Shown piece by piece: positions 45,180 through 58,000 of a DNA stretch of 64,000 bases. The stretch comes from Corbicula japonica (Eukaryota; Mollusca; Bivalvia; Venerida; Cyrenidae), in assembly GCA_038501625.1 (NCBI GenBank), contig JAZAYU010000009.1:11026396-11090395 (forward strand), written 5' to 3'. Both the position numbers and the translations under genes were made by a program. The number at the start of each line of letters is the position of its first letter. Within the stretch, counting starts at the first letter, position 1. Below the pieces are notes generated by a model. It saw only the letters and a program-made list of their open reading frames with translations. It did not search any database and was not told the origin of the DNA.

Positions 45180-45983
45180 TTAACATATTTGCATCTAATT
45201 ATGTAAAATGTCTTGTGATAAGTTGTTCCCTTTAAATAACTCAGCTCCAATTCCTTTACAAACCTGTAAATCTGTGTTTGTGTCTGCTGCAATGTTCACC
45301 GATACCCGGTGAATAGGTAAAAACACCTCGATCAATTTATCCCAATTATTTATTATTTGGCTGAGGTGATATTTATATAAGCACCGATAAGTGGTATATA
45401 ATGGGGAAACACTCTTTCCCATATTTTTGTAGGCCATAGTCTAGGCTTTATACCTCTAAATTTCGATTTTGGATAAAGGCTGTCTCGTTATAAACTTTAG
45501 ATTCATTCCGTATTTCTTGCTTCTAGCACTTTAATATGCGTAAATCAATGTGATATTTATCTTTGCCGCAAAAGCTTAACATGCTATATCGCAGTGTTTT
45601 TATTTTTTCGACAATAAAAATTTAAAGCTATGGCCACAGTGACTCTGTGACCTATGGAAAAGAGTCGCACCCTATATAATGACCTTGAACTTTGTGATGT
45701 ACACATGGTTGATCTCGAGTAAAATACAAGGAAATAAAGTTGTATTTCAGCAATTTCCTCTGTAAAGCATGTGTTTTAAATGTCAAATTAAAGATTGAGA
45801 CCAGGTAAGAAGAGAAATCAGTTGGTTTTTTTTCATTCTCTTGATAAGAAAATAAGACCACCGATAACTAGGTCAGGGAGCATATCTATCAAATTGTCTT
45901 TTCCTTTTTTAGTTTTTAGAATGTTCCCCTAGAAATTACTAAAATATTATCAATATTCTTGCAGATCATGTGAGAGCTTCATT

Positions 45984-46002
45984 ATGACACAGCAAAAATA
46001 CA
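45984..46002 (+). CDS. MSH4: MSH4 coding exon 1 (19 nt coding)
   Basis: ATG ACA CAG CAA AAA TAC A then GTAAGT: MTQQKY plus the first base of Asn. Joined to exon 2 it gives YNFGLLETP, the same block as human MSH4 YNFGLQETP, which supports this very short coding exon and the start. Confidence 0.85.
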
Positions 46003-49000
46003 GTAAGTGTTAATAAATTAATCTTTAAGCCATCAATTAGAATAAACTTTGATTCAGTTGTGATGACCCAAAATGCTTGATGGTTTGTACCTGCAACTCA
46101 ACATGAATTGTTAGCCCTATCAGTTCTTCTTAATTCAGATTAAGCAAGAAGCCCAGACTCAAATGCAAGGAGTTGAAAAATCAGCTGTCTGGAAATATTT
46201 ACAAATCTTGTTAAGTTGATTAACAAATGCAGAGTCAGTTCAAGCCGGTTTCCTTCATAACTGCCTTAAATTAATGAACATCAGAAGAGGTGAGAAACTT
46301 GAAACATGAAACATTGAGATGTGATGACTTGAGAAAAAATTTGGATTCCAAGCACAAATAGTCATTGCAATTGGACTGAAACATAGAATTGAGGACTGTA
46401 TTTCACTGAAGTTTAAATCACATGAATTTTTTGCGTAAAGAGGGAAAATACAGGATACCTATTTCAATTTTGAATTACCAGTAACCTCATTGTTAATGCC
46501 AAACTATGCTGTCTTACTTTTGCTTTCCTTCTGTTTGCAGACTTTGGGTTATTAGAAACTCCTGGAGAGTCGGATAATGTGGATGAGAGTTTAAGCTTTT
46601 TAGAAACCAGTAGTTGTACCAGGCAAGGTACCAGCTGTGGACCAACTCCTGGTTCATCTGATGAGCCAGGAACCAGTTATGAAGAGCCATACAGTATTAC
46701 CAGCAATGAAAGTGGTACCTGTACCTTAAGGTCAAGCAATGGGAACCAGTTGTCATCTGATTACACCAACTACAGTACTTTAACATCATGGTACTTAAAA
46801 AACCCAGTTTCTTTCAAAATTGTCACATAACAACTTCATATTGATGCTGTACTGTTAAAACTGCGTGAACCTTAAAAGTTTGACTGTTGGATAAATATGT
46901 CCAGTTTCTCTAGAAATTTTTGGGTCCAGGTATTGCAAGGTTTTTGTGTAGCCCTTTAGAAGAAAAGGCGCTACATCTATAGGGATCGCTTTGTCTGTCC
47001 ATCACAAATACTTAAATGTTGGCTGTAACTTCGCCATTTCTTCATATTTCTTCATCAGACTTTCAAATTATATTTCTTATGACAACACGGTCATGATGAT
47101 ACCAATTTCTTAAGGTCAAGTTGACATTTGATGGAGTTGTGCCCTTGTTTGTACTTGGATTTTGACATTAACTTAAACATTGGCTATAAGTTTGCCATTT
47201 CTTAATATTTCTTCATCAAACTTTCTTGTTGCTAATGACAATACGGTCATGGTGATGCCTAATTCTTCAGGTCAAGGTCACATTTGATGGAGTAATGCCC
47301 CTTTTTGTGCTTAGATTTTTTATTCTGAAGAATTACCACAAGTGTTCAACTGAATACCCATCTCATTGTTGTAATGAAATAAGAAGAAAAAGTCTGAACT
47401 GAGTTTTCCAGGTTTTTAATCTAGACAAATTTAGATTGTAGATAGGTTTATTCCCAACGCTTCAACTGGTAGATGTTATGTTCAAAACATGTAAAACATT
47501 ATTGTTTCCTCTATGTAAATTTTCCTTGAAAAAAGGGAGATTAAACCCTCTTAAATGCTGGGGATTAAATTTGTGTATTTGAGAACTGTGGTTAGAGCTT
47601 GTTTCTTTAGAACTTAGGAGAATAAGGTTTTAAAATTTTTTTATTGTAAATTGTTTTGCCAGTTTTTTTGTTTCAGAAAAGGTCAGAGTTAGCCCATTTT
47701 TATGCCCCCACAAAGTGGGAGGCATATAGAGTTGTACTCGTCCGTACGTACGTCCCCAAATCTTGTGGCATCAACTCCTCCTAAACTATAAGGCGGATTT
47801 CTTTCAAACTTGCACAGATGATCAAGCAGGATGTGTAGATGATCGTAAAGAAAGGATTTTTTCCTGCGACTATTTTTACCAGAGTTATGGCTCTTTGTTA
47901 ATTTCAGTAGTTAAATCTTGTGGCGTCAACTCCTCCTAAACTATAAGGCAGATTTCTTTCAAACTTGCACAGATGATCGTGAAGAAAGGATTTTTTCCTC
48001 CGACTATTTTTACCAGAGATATGGCCCTTTGTTAATTTCAGTAGTTAAATCTTGTGGCGTCAACTCCTCCTAAACTATAAGGCAGATTTCTTTCAAACTT
48101 GCACAGATGATCAAGCAGGATGTGTAGATGATCGTGAAGAAAGGATTTTTTCCTGCGACCATTTTAACCAGAGTAATGGCCCTTTGTTAATTTCAGTAAT
48201 TAAATCTTGTGGCGTCAACTCCTCCTAAACTACTAGGGGGATTTCTTGCAAACTTGCACAGATGATGAAGCAGGATGTGTAGATGATTGTGAAGAAAGGA
48301 TTTTTCCCTGCGACCATTTTTACCAGAGTTATGGCCCATTGTTTTTTTCAGTAATAATATCTTGTGGCATTAACTCCACATTAACTTTTGGACAGATTTC
48401 TTTATAACTTGCACACATTATCAAGCTGGATGGGTAGATGATCATAAAGAAAAGATTTTTTCCTGCTGCCATTTTTACCACAGTTATGGCCCTTTGTTTA
48501 TTTCACTTACAAAATTTTGTGGCATCAACTCCACATTTTCTATTTAGCTGATTTCTTTCAAACTTGCACAGATGATCAAGCAGGATGTGTAGATGATCTT
48601 AAAGAAAGGATTTTTTCCTGCGACTATTTTTACCAGAGTTATGGCCCTTTGTTAATTTCAGTAGTTAAATCTTGTGGCGTCAACTCCTCCTAAACTATAA
48701 GGCGGATTTCTTTCAAACTTGCACAGATGATCATGAAGAAAGGATTTTTTCCTCCGACTATTTTTACCAGAGACATGGCCCTTTGTTAATTTCAGTAGTT
48801 AAATCTTGTGGCGTCAACTCCTTCTAAACTATAAGGCAGATTTCTTTCAAACTTGCACAGATGATCAAGCAGGATGTGTAGATGATCGTGAAGAAAGGAT
48901 TTTTTCCTGCGACCATTTTAACCAGAGTAATGGCCCTTTGTTAATTTCAGTAATTAAATCTTGTGGCGTCAACTCCTCCTAAACTACTAGGGGGATTTCT

Positions 49001-52000
49001 TGCAAACTTGCACAGATGATGAAGCAGGATGTGTCGCTGATTGTGAAGAAAGGATTTTTCCCTGCGACCATTTTTACCAGAGTTATGGCCCATTGTTTTT
49101 TTCAGTAATAATATCTTGTGGCATTAACTCCACATTAACTTTTGGACAGATTTCTTTATAACTTGCACACATTATCAAGCTGGATGGGTAGATGATCATG
49201 AAGAAAATATTTTTTCCTGCTGCCATTTTTACCACAGTTATGGCCCTTTGTTTATTTCACTTACAAAATTTTGTGGCATCAACTCCACATTTTCTATTTA
49301 GCTGATTTCTTTCAAACTTGCACAGATGATTAGACATGATGTGAAGATTGTTGTAAAGGACATTGTCTTGCAACAATTTTCACCAGAGTTATGGCCCTTC
49401 GTTTATGTTAGTTATAAATTTTGTGGCACTTACTCCTCATTTACTAATCATGATCACCACATGTTGTTAATACCTGGTACAAAATTTTGTAACAAATGTT
49501 GTTGCAGCAGTGGGGGCATCAGTGTCCTGAGGACACAGTCTAGTATTTATTTGTAACATTTTCAGTGGTAATGTCAGCAGTAGTAGCTATTCAGGGAAAA
49601 GACCACGATATAGTACAGATTACTCAGGTGAGAGTGGTAGTACAAGTTCTTCCTTTTCCACCACACCTACTACACACAGGACACCCCGTGTGGGCTCCTC
49701 AAGCCGGACCCCTGGTTCCCGCAGAACTCCTTACACAGGATCAAGCATGACACCAATGGCCACACCTGCCAGAATAGACAGGTCTACCCTTGTAGGTAAG
49801 GTGTACCTTGTTGCTGCCTTCATTTTAAAATTTTCCAAAAAAAAAACTAACAAGGTTCCCATTATTTTCTGAATACCATGAAGCCTGGCATTTGACAGGT
49901 TAACTGTTTAACATTTGTTGTTGAATGGTAGCCCTTGATTATGCATGTACATGTATTAATTGCATTAGTTCATAATCTTGAATTGTGCCACTTTTATACT
50001 GAAGCAATGGTGGTGTATTCTATCAAAGATGCCCGAAGAAATTTTATTAGTTTTTTTTTTATAACAAGAATAATTTCATTTCTCTGCTGTCGGATGTGCT
50101 GGCTGATCTGGATCTAAACTGTTCGCCCATGCAATAAAGGTGTATCTGCAGAGGAAGGGGTTAAGCAAATACTATACTTGATTAGTGTCAAGGTTCAGCC
50201 AAAGTGCAATCAGGGTTTTTTTTTAAGGAAGAGGGGAAGACGCTGGATGCTGGTCAAAAGGGGAAAATAGCGTGAAAAATACAAAATTGGGGAAAATCTA
50301 GTTAATTATACACTCTTGCTTGTACTAGCTAGAGTGAATGTTTATATGCCTTTCCAATAATTCGATGAATTTATTTGGTTACCTCCCCTGTCCAGTCACG
50401 TGACTGCTCTACAGGAAAAATGATTGCTCGCTGTAATAACGTAATAGGGAATATGTACCTACAACTTTCTTTTTTATAATAAAATTCTTTTTTGGAAAAT
50501 ATATTTTCTCTTTGAATTAGTAATAATACATCAGTGTCATGATATTTTTGAAAATAATTTATAAAACAATCAGGTTTCTGACTAAAAGTGTCAATTCATT
50601 ATTCCTCGCATTAAACACTAAACGACTTGAACTAACAGACAGTCGCAGTGTTCTCTTCACGGCTTAATTGAGTCTCGTTTCCGGATAAGCGTGTCTATTC
50701 AACTACTGACATCATGTTGTGATAATGTCGGCGGCGATTGATTTTGAAGGCGGCATGCCATAAACATGTCAAACTGTCTCGCACACGGGGTCATCTGTCA
50801 ATTACTTAAAGGGGCAGATATCATTGACCAATAGAGATCGTGTAATTTCTATTTGCAATGTATCTACACCTCCCAATTCTTAAGTATTTCGGAGTCCTTT
50901 AACTACTGGATGTGCCAGCAAATGTATTTGATTTAGCACTTAAATGGATTCTTAATCAACATTACGACACGTTTTAAAAACAAAAGCCATCAATAAGAAA
51001 CAAATCTTGTCAAAACATTTTATATATGTTTAATTAAGAGTTTGGGCTTTTATGCCAAAATTTCAATCTGTCAAACCTAAGAAATCTAAATTGGATATGC
51101 AACCATATTGTGATATAAATATTCCCATCTTTTTGGAAGCCAGCATCTAAATCCTTGGATTTTATTCTACGAATGATACTTCTACAACAAACAATCAGAT
51201 TACCGATCCTGTTTTATTTCAAGACAGAATCAATCATATTTGCGTGTGAAGTATACGTAACATTTTAAATATTCAAATTATTTATTCGTTGACCATAAAC
51301 GCCTTAATTTTTTAGGACAATTCTGTATGTGTAAGTATCAACAAATTCAGATTGTATTTTTTTGTCTTCAGATCATGTAACCAGATGTTGATATATCACG
51401 ATTTCAGGATAATAGTGCATTACTAGCCTTAGCAATTTGCAACATTTACACCAGTAAAATATATTTTCAGCAGAAAAGATATTAAGAAGAAATTGTTGTA
51501 CATAATTGGTAAAATTAATGCTTATGTTTGTCCAAATTGCGTTTCATACTGCCTACTATAAACAAGAATGGTACATGTTCTTAAATCATTAAAAATCTAA
51601 ATATCTAACAAATAGTAAACATAAAAAAGTCTGGCTAGAATAACAGACCAGCAACTTATTTTTTTTACCGCCGGCGACGAACGCAGACCTGCAATATAGC
51701 GGATAAGGTTAGCTATTATGTGCTTAAGCCATTAGCCCGATTGTTCAGCTATCCTGCAGAGCCTCGTTTTGGATTGATTTTCGGTCGCGGGAAGTAACTC
51801 GTACAGGAAACTGTTTATTGGAAAGGCGTATACTCAAGTTTATGCTTCTGTTATTCTTTTTTTAATTTTGCTTTCATTACCAAACAGTCTATTTAGCTTA
51901 CAGAGGCATGTCTCTTTGTTATCTGTTTTTAAACAGTACAAGAATAAGTTGATTTATACTTGCTCACTTTCTGAGCCTGCTTAAAATTTATCCATAATGT

Positions 52001-55000
52001 GTGTGCTTACTCGGTTCTGTTAGTACCTAATTTCTATCAATTATTCGTGAAAATAGTGCAGATTTTAGCTGAAATAGATTAAACATAACTATAAATTAAG
52101 CTTCTGTTTACGTTTTGATAAAAAATATCACTTTACAAGGGGGAAATTGATTTTTGTTGGGGAAAAAATTTTCTGTGGGGAATTTTTTTTCTAGGGGAAG
52201 ACGCTGACTACCAGCGTCAGTTTGTTAAGGAAAAAACCCCTGGCAATCATAACAAAGCTTTCATTTGTATGTGAAATTTAAACATGTATATTATTTTGTG
52301 CAGGAGAAAATAATGTTATTTACTTATTAACATATGTGGTTTGATTGGTGAACCCCAAATGCAATGTTATACATGTATCGAGTTTGAAGTATCTATACTT
52401 ATGGACAAAAGTCTTGTCGTATGTTTTTTTCATAATATCTTTTTAACGCATAAACACCAACAACGCCAACATTCAAAACATTAGTACCGGCTTTAACTTG
52501 TTATCGATGGAAAGAGGACATTTATATGCATTCAATGAAAAAAGAAGTTCGGAAATTAAGCCTGTACTGCTAGAAGAGTAATATGTTGAGAAACTGGCAT
52601 GCAAAATGTTTCAATTTTCCTACTGGACCTGACTTTTGTCCATTAGCATATAAATGTACTTTTCAAAATTGCATCATTCTTATTTAAATCTTTGAAGATG
52701 TAGATAGATTACAAAATAAATTTGAAAATTTTTGAATATTAGCAATAGTTGAAGGTCGAGGTCTAGCCAGAGGGGAGATAGGGATGGCTACTTTGGATCT
52801 CAAGAAACCAGAACTGGTACTGTCCCAATTCTCAGACATGTCAAGTTATGTGAAAACCATCACTAAACTGCAGATTGTACATCCACTAGAGGTTAGCTAA
52901 CACTTCTTTAAACTACACTGAGCAAAACTTCAGACTTATTTTTTTCTGACTAGTCTGATTTTAATTGAAATTTGAATTGGTCTTATTAAATTTTATGGCT
53001 GTTAGTCTAGTAATCATGCACCTGTGTTAATCGCACTCTACCTGTCTCATGCAGATAATCAGTTTATGTAAGGAATCTATGAAGGATCTTTTGGTTTATT
53101 CATTACTTACTATGCCATTATATTCCAGATAATATTGCCAAACACAGCCTGCGAATCCGGAACAATGACAAATCTCTCAAAGTTTATTAGTGACCAGTTT
53201 CCGAATACTAGTATCTCAACAGTACAGAGGAAATACTTCAATGAAACCAAAGGTACAAACACATTTAGTGATAGATTTATTCTGAATATTGCATTGAAAT
53301 TCTTAGTGTAAACACACAGATTTGAGGAAAATTTCTATCCACTTTGACATGCGTAATTTACTAGTAACTACAAGTAAATCTTGTATTGGGACCTATTCAT
53401 CAGGACAGTGCTTATTTAAATGCATTTTGCAGTAAGTCAAGACAAGATGATAACAAAAAGTGGTAACATAATAAAGGGCTTGTTTATATTGGTAAAGTAA
53501 ACATATTGTTAACCTGGTTTTCCGAATAAAAAATCCTGGTTATAAGATTGGGGTACGTCTGCGGGTGGGCGGGCGTAATCATTTTCTTCTGTGGGAAACT
53601 CCTACATTTCTCAACGGATTTCAACTAAACTTTCACAGAAGTATTGTCATGAAGTGACCTGGCCCATATTGTCGGGATTTTGTGATTTGGTCATTTTTGA
53701 CCTAATTATGGCCATTTGCCTTTTTTTTCACATATGTTATTCTTCTGTGCGCAACTCCTACATTTCTCAAGGGATTTCAACGAAACTTTCACAGAATGAT
53801 TGTCACCAAGTGCCCTTGCCCATATTTTCCTGGTTTTGTGATTTGATCATTTTTGACAGAATTATGGGCCTTTGTTTTTATCCACATAATGCAATATAAA
53901 GAGAAATACTCTTCTGTGTACAACTCCTACATTTCTCAAGGTATTTCAACCAAACTTTCACAGAACTAAAGTTGTGAACTAAAGAATAGAGAGGAAGAGA
54001 GATAATGGATTTGATCATTTCTCAACAAGACAGTTAGCAAACTGTCAGATGTAGTCTACTAGTACGAACTGTCAATTCATTTATAATTGGGGACATGAAA
54101 CAATGTTTTATTTTGTGAAATTGCAGTTTCATGGGTTTTTAAATATTTGGATTTCTTTTACATTGTTGTTTGTTAAAATTTAAATGCCTAGATTGATTGT
54201 CCGAAGAAGTCCACAAAAATAAGACTTCAGACAAATAAGAATCTGCAATATTAAACCTTTCCTGTATAGATACACCTTTTATTGCTAGAGCGAACAGATT
54301 AGATCCAGATCAGCCAGCACTTCCGTGCCATCAGGTCAGGATCTATTTCGCCTTTTGATTCATTAGGTTATTTCTGAGCAAAATGCAACCAGTGCAGATC
54401 CTGATCAGATGGCACGGATGTGCCGGCTGATCTTGATCTACACTGGTTGCACATACGTAAAAATGCGTATATATCAAGGAAAGTGTTAAACACAAAACAC
54501 GCTAGAATAAAACTTATTTGCTTGTATTTGTTTAGTTTATTTTTCATCAACAGATATAATTCATACTTTATTGGCAAAATTCTGTGCAAATATTAAGAAC
54601 TTTTATCCTGCGGCTTGGGTAATATGACATCCAGACTGACAATATATCCTCACATACCCTGTCAAGAAAGCATGTAAAAAAAATTAACAAAAAACTTTTT
54701 TTAAAGCAATAATCACTGTCCAATTATTTGTGTGTTTCAGGGTTGTTGTATGTAAAACAGCTGTGTGTGCCAGAGTACAGCAGTGTAGAACTTGAGATAT
54801 CCTCCAAGTAATCACAGTTTTTTTATTTATTTAAACTGACAGTCTTAAAAATGACTTGGGAGTTACTCGTTTTGATGATATTGTGAAATTGCTAGTACAA
54901 TAGACTTATGCACAATCCACTGCTTGTGTTGTATTTGTTTCTCTTATAAATTTAAAATGCCTCATGTGCATTATATAGGATAAAGTTCCAAGCTCATGAG

Positions 55001-58000
55001 GCACTAAGCTTATGAGGATGGCTAGTTTGAGCAAACCTATCTATCTGTTGCACTTTGTTCCAGGATCATTTGCTTTGATGTTTTCAAACATAAAATACAA
55101 TTTAAATAAAGAAAACTAGGTGGGCGTCTGTTGAACACTTGTGTCACCCTTGGGTACTTGGTCAGAAAAAAACCCTGCAAGTTTAATGAAAAATAAAAAA
55201 TGGCAATATTAGAGTAAGTGTTAAGTTTTTCTGACAAAATCCAAGTACAAAAAGGAGCCTAACCGTCATATGTGACCTTGACCCAAAGATGTTGGCTTCA
55301 TCACGAGTTAAAGAATTGCCATATTATGATATCAGCAGATTAAGGATGAAAGCATAATATGTAGGAGAAGTATTCAAAAAACAGTCACATTATAAGGAAA
55401 GTATTTTGAGAACTTTTTCTTAAGAAAGGCCTGTCCAAATAATGTGATAAAATCACCAAAATGATGTCATTGTTCTTGTTGTAACATTACACACTTGCAA
55501 TTATGGCATGTTGTTCTGATAAATAAAGTAGTACTTCTGGAAGTTTTCTATCGTCATCATTTGGATATTCACCATTACATCATAATGTAGCAGTTTTCCC
55601 CGAAGAAGATTTTTAATCTTTACCCCCTGGTAATGAGTGTTATATATCACTCAAAATTACTTAGTAAAATCCATTTTATATAAATGCTTTTGCATTTTCA
55701 GATACTACTGCCTGGCAGCAGCTTCAGCACTTGTGAAATATCTTGAGTTTATACAGAACACAAGCTATGCCCCTGCCTCTCTGAAGATTGTCTTCAAAGG
55801 AAGTGAAAATACTACTATGATAGGTAGGCACATTGCTTTATTACTTAAAACTGTATGCAAGAATATAAAACCTTAGATTGGAGATAAGTCTGAAACTTCA
55901 AGCATCTGATTTGCTGAAATGTGGACTCAAATTTTAAGCCTCTGAAAGGCTGAAATGATTTCAGCCAATCACATGTTTGAGATTTGATATGGCAAGGGCT
56001 TTGCACAATTAATCTGAAATCGGCCAATAATTTTATCAGTCTGAAAACCATAGTTATTGACAACCTGGGTTACTGGCTGATAACCATGTGTATTGGCATA
56101 TAGTTCTTGGCGGTGTTGAATATGGTTTCTGTTGGGAAAATTCTGGAACCATGAACATGTGGAAGACGTTTGGTTTAAAAAATTTCTTATCACTGAGCAT
56201 AAAGATGATGAAAATGATGATAAAGATTACTGTCTTGGTTTTTAGACCAGAAGATAAGTTGGTATAATTTTGATGTTTGCTGGCTATTTAAAAACATATA
56301 CACTTTTTTTATTTACCCATGTTCCATTATCATTTTTGACACTATGTATTGGTCAGAAAAATGTTGGTTCAGTCATACGAAATTTATTGGTTTGTCGGAC
56401 CAAATGTGTCAGAACTCCTTCACCATGACTTGGTTTCCTTACATAGATTTTGCTTTATGTTAATGTACGCCTTTAATTGATAAAGGTAAGTACTAATATT
56501 TCCTTATTATCAGCGACCATTGTTATTAATTACAACAACTAGAAGTACAGTTGAAACTTTCCATAAAAAATTTGAACCTAGAAATGGCATCCAAACATTG
56601 ACTGAAATTTGCTTTATGTGGATGAAAATTGTATAAGTAGTGTCACTAATAGACAGAGTTAGCCAAGACTTCAAAATTATTTGCATGATCTTTGTCACTT
56701 TCATTTCTATAACTGTTTTAACCTGATCAAATAGCATGTGTCAGACTATCACCCCTCCCTCTTAGGATGTTTATAAACATCTGGCATATTTGGGAATACA
56801 CATGTCGCTGTCAAAAATTCACATGACGATTACCCGGGTATAATATATTTAAAAGTATGAAAGTATCTACAGCAAATTTTATTAAATTTATTACTTTCTA
56901 TTTTTCACAATATGATTGACCAGTTAATCGATCACATACCCAATATTAACAGATGTGTCTACTGCCAAGAATCTGGAATTGCTGCAGAATCAGAGAGATC
57001 CCAGAAGTGACCACACCTTGTATGGAATACTCAACTACACCAAGACTGTGGGCGGAGCTAGACTTCTTCGATCCAACATCTTGCAGCCACCATCAGGTAA
57101 ACTAGGAAAGAAAGTTTCCATTTAGGTGAAGGCATATCTTGGGACTGAATATCTTATAATCCCTCTCTATTTACAAGAAATACCTATGTCTACCATTGTG
57201 GAAGATTTTAGTATTAGAAACATTGTTAAAGTTCCATAGTGTGCTTGCAAACACTGCAAAGTATATGGTTGCTGTTTTTTAGAATTTAAAAAATTACCCT
57301 TTCAGATCTGGCCACTATCACACTGAGACAAGATGTTGTTGCAGAGTTGACAGAAAAGTCTGAGATATTCTATAACCTTGGAGCAGTTATCAGCAGATTT
57401 CTCGACATTGATCATCTGCTGTCATTGTGTGTTCAAGTACCGAAACAAGAGAACATTAAGACAGCCGAGAATAAGATTACAAACATGTTGTATCTGAAGC
57501 ACACTCTTGAACTTGTTGCTCCCCTCCGGGAGGCTCTAGCCAACTGTGAGAATCCTCTCCTTAAGGCCTCTTACAAGGTACTGTGTTTTGTTAACCTGTT
57601 ACTTCATATATATGGGTTTTATCACATATGTGAGCAGTGTAGATCAATTCCAGCCAGCACACCAGCGCAGTCTGATCAGGATCTACATTGTTTGCTTCTT
57701 GGTAAGAAATAACCCAATGAATTGAAAAAAAGCAAACAGAAAATCAGGCTATGGGATAACAATATTATCCCATGGACTACATGATTATTCTGTAAACCTA
57801 TAAATGTTTGCAAATACAATATTTCCTGTTGTCTTTCGATAAACATATTCACTATTACTAAGCAACTGCAAAATTTCAAATATGTCATAGCAAAATCTTT
57901 TTATAAGGCTTAACAAAAATGGATATTCAGATTCTCTCTGATATGTTAGTTAGATCATCAATGCCAATTTCTAGTTGTGTCAATTGTTTTTATTGATGAA

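Larger units (their letters stand above)
43449..45884. repeat. 26-bp perfect inverted repeats bounding 2.4 kb
   Basis: The sequence at 43449-43474 (starts TATGCTCCCTGACC) recurs exactly inverted at 45859-45884. The span contains a hAT-like element (43555-44398), a TTAA element (44478-45179) and a small open frame. Confidence 0.7.

Noticed and set aside
45195..45437. 80-residue minus-strand frame starting MAYKNMGKSV, divergent from MSH4
   Set aside because: No family recognised, no linked exon found, and it lies within the region bounded by inverted repeats. A CAG|GTTTGT donor is possible but unsupported.
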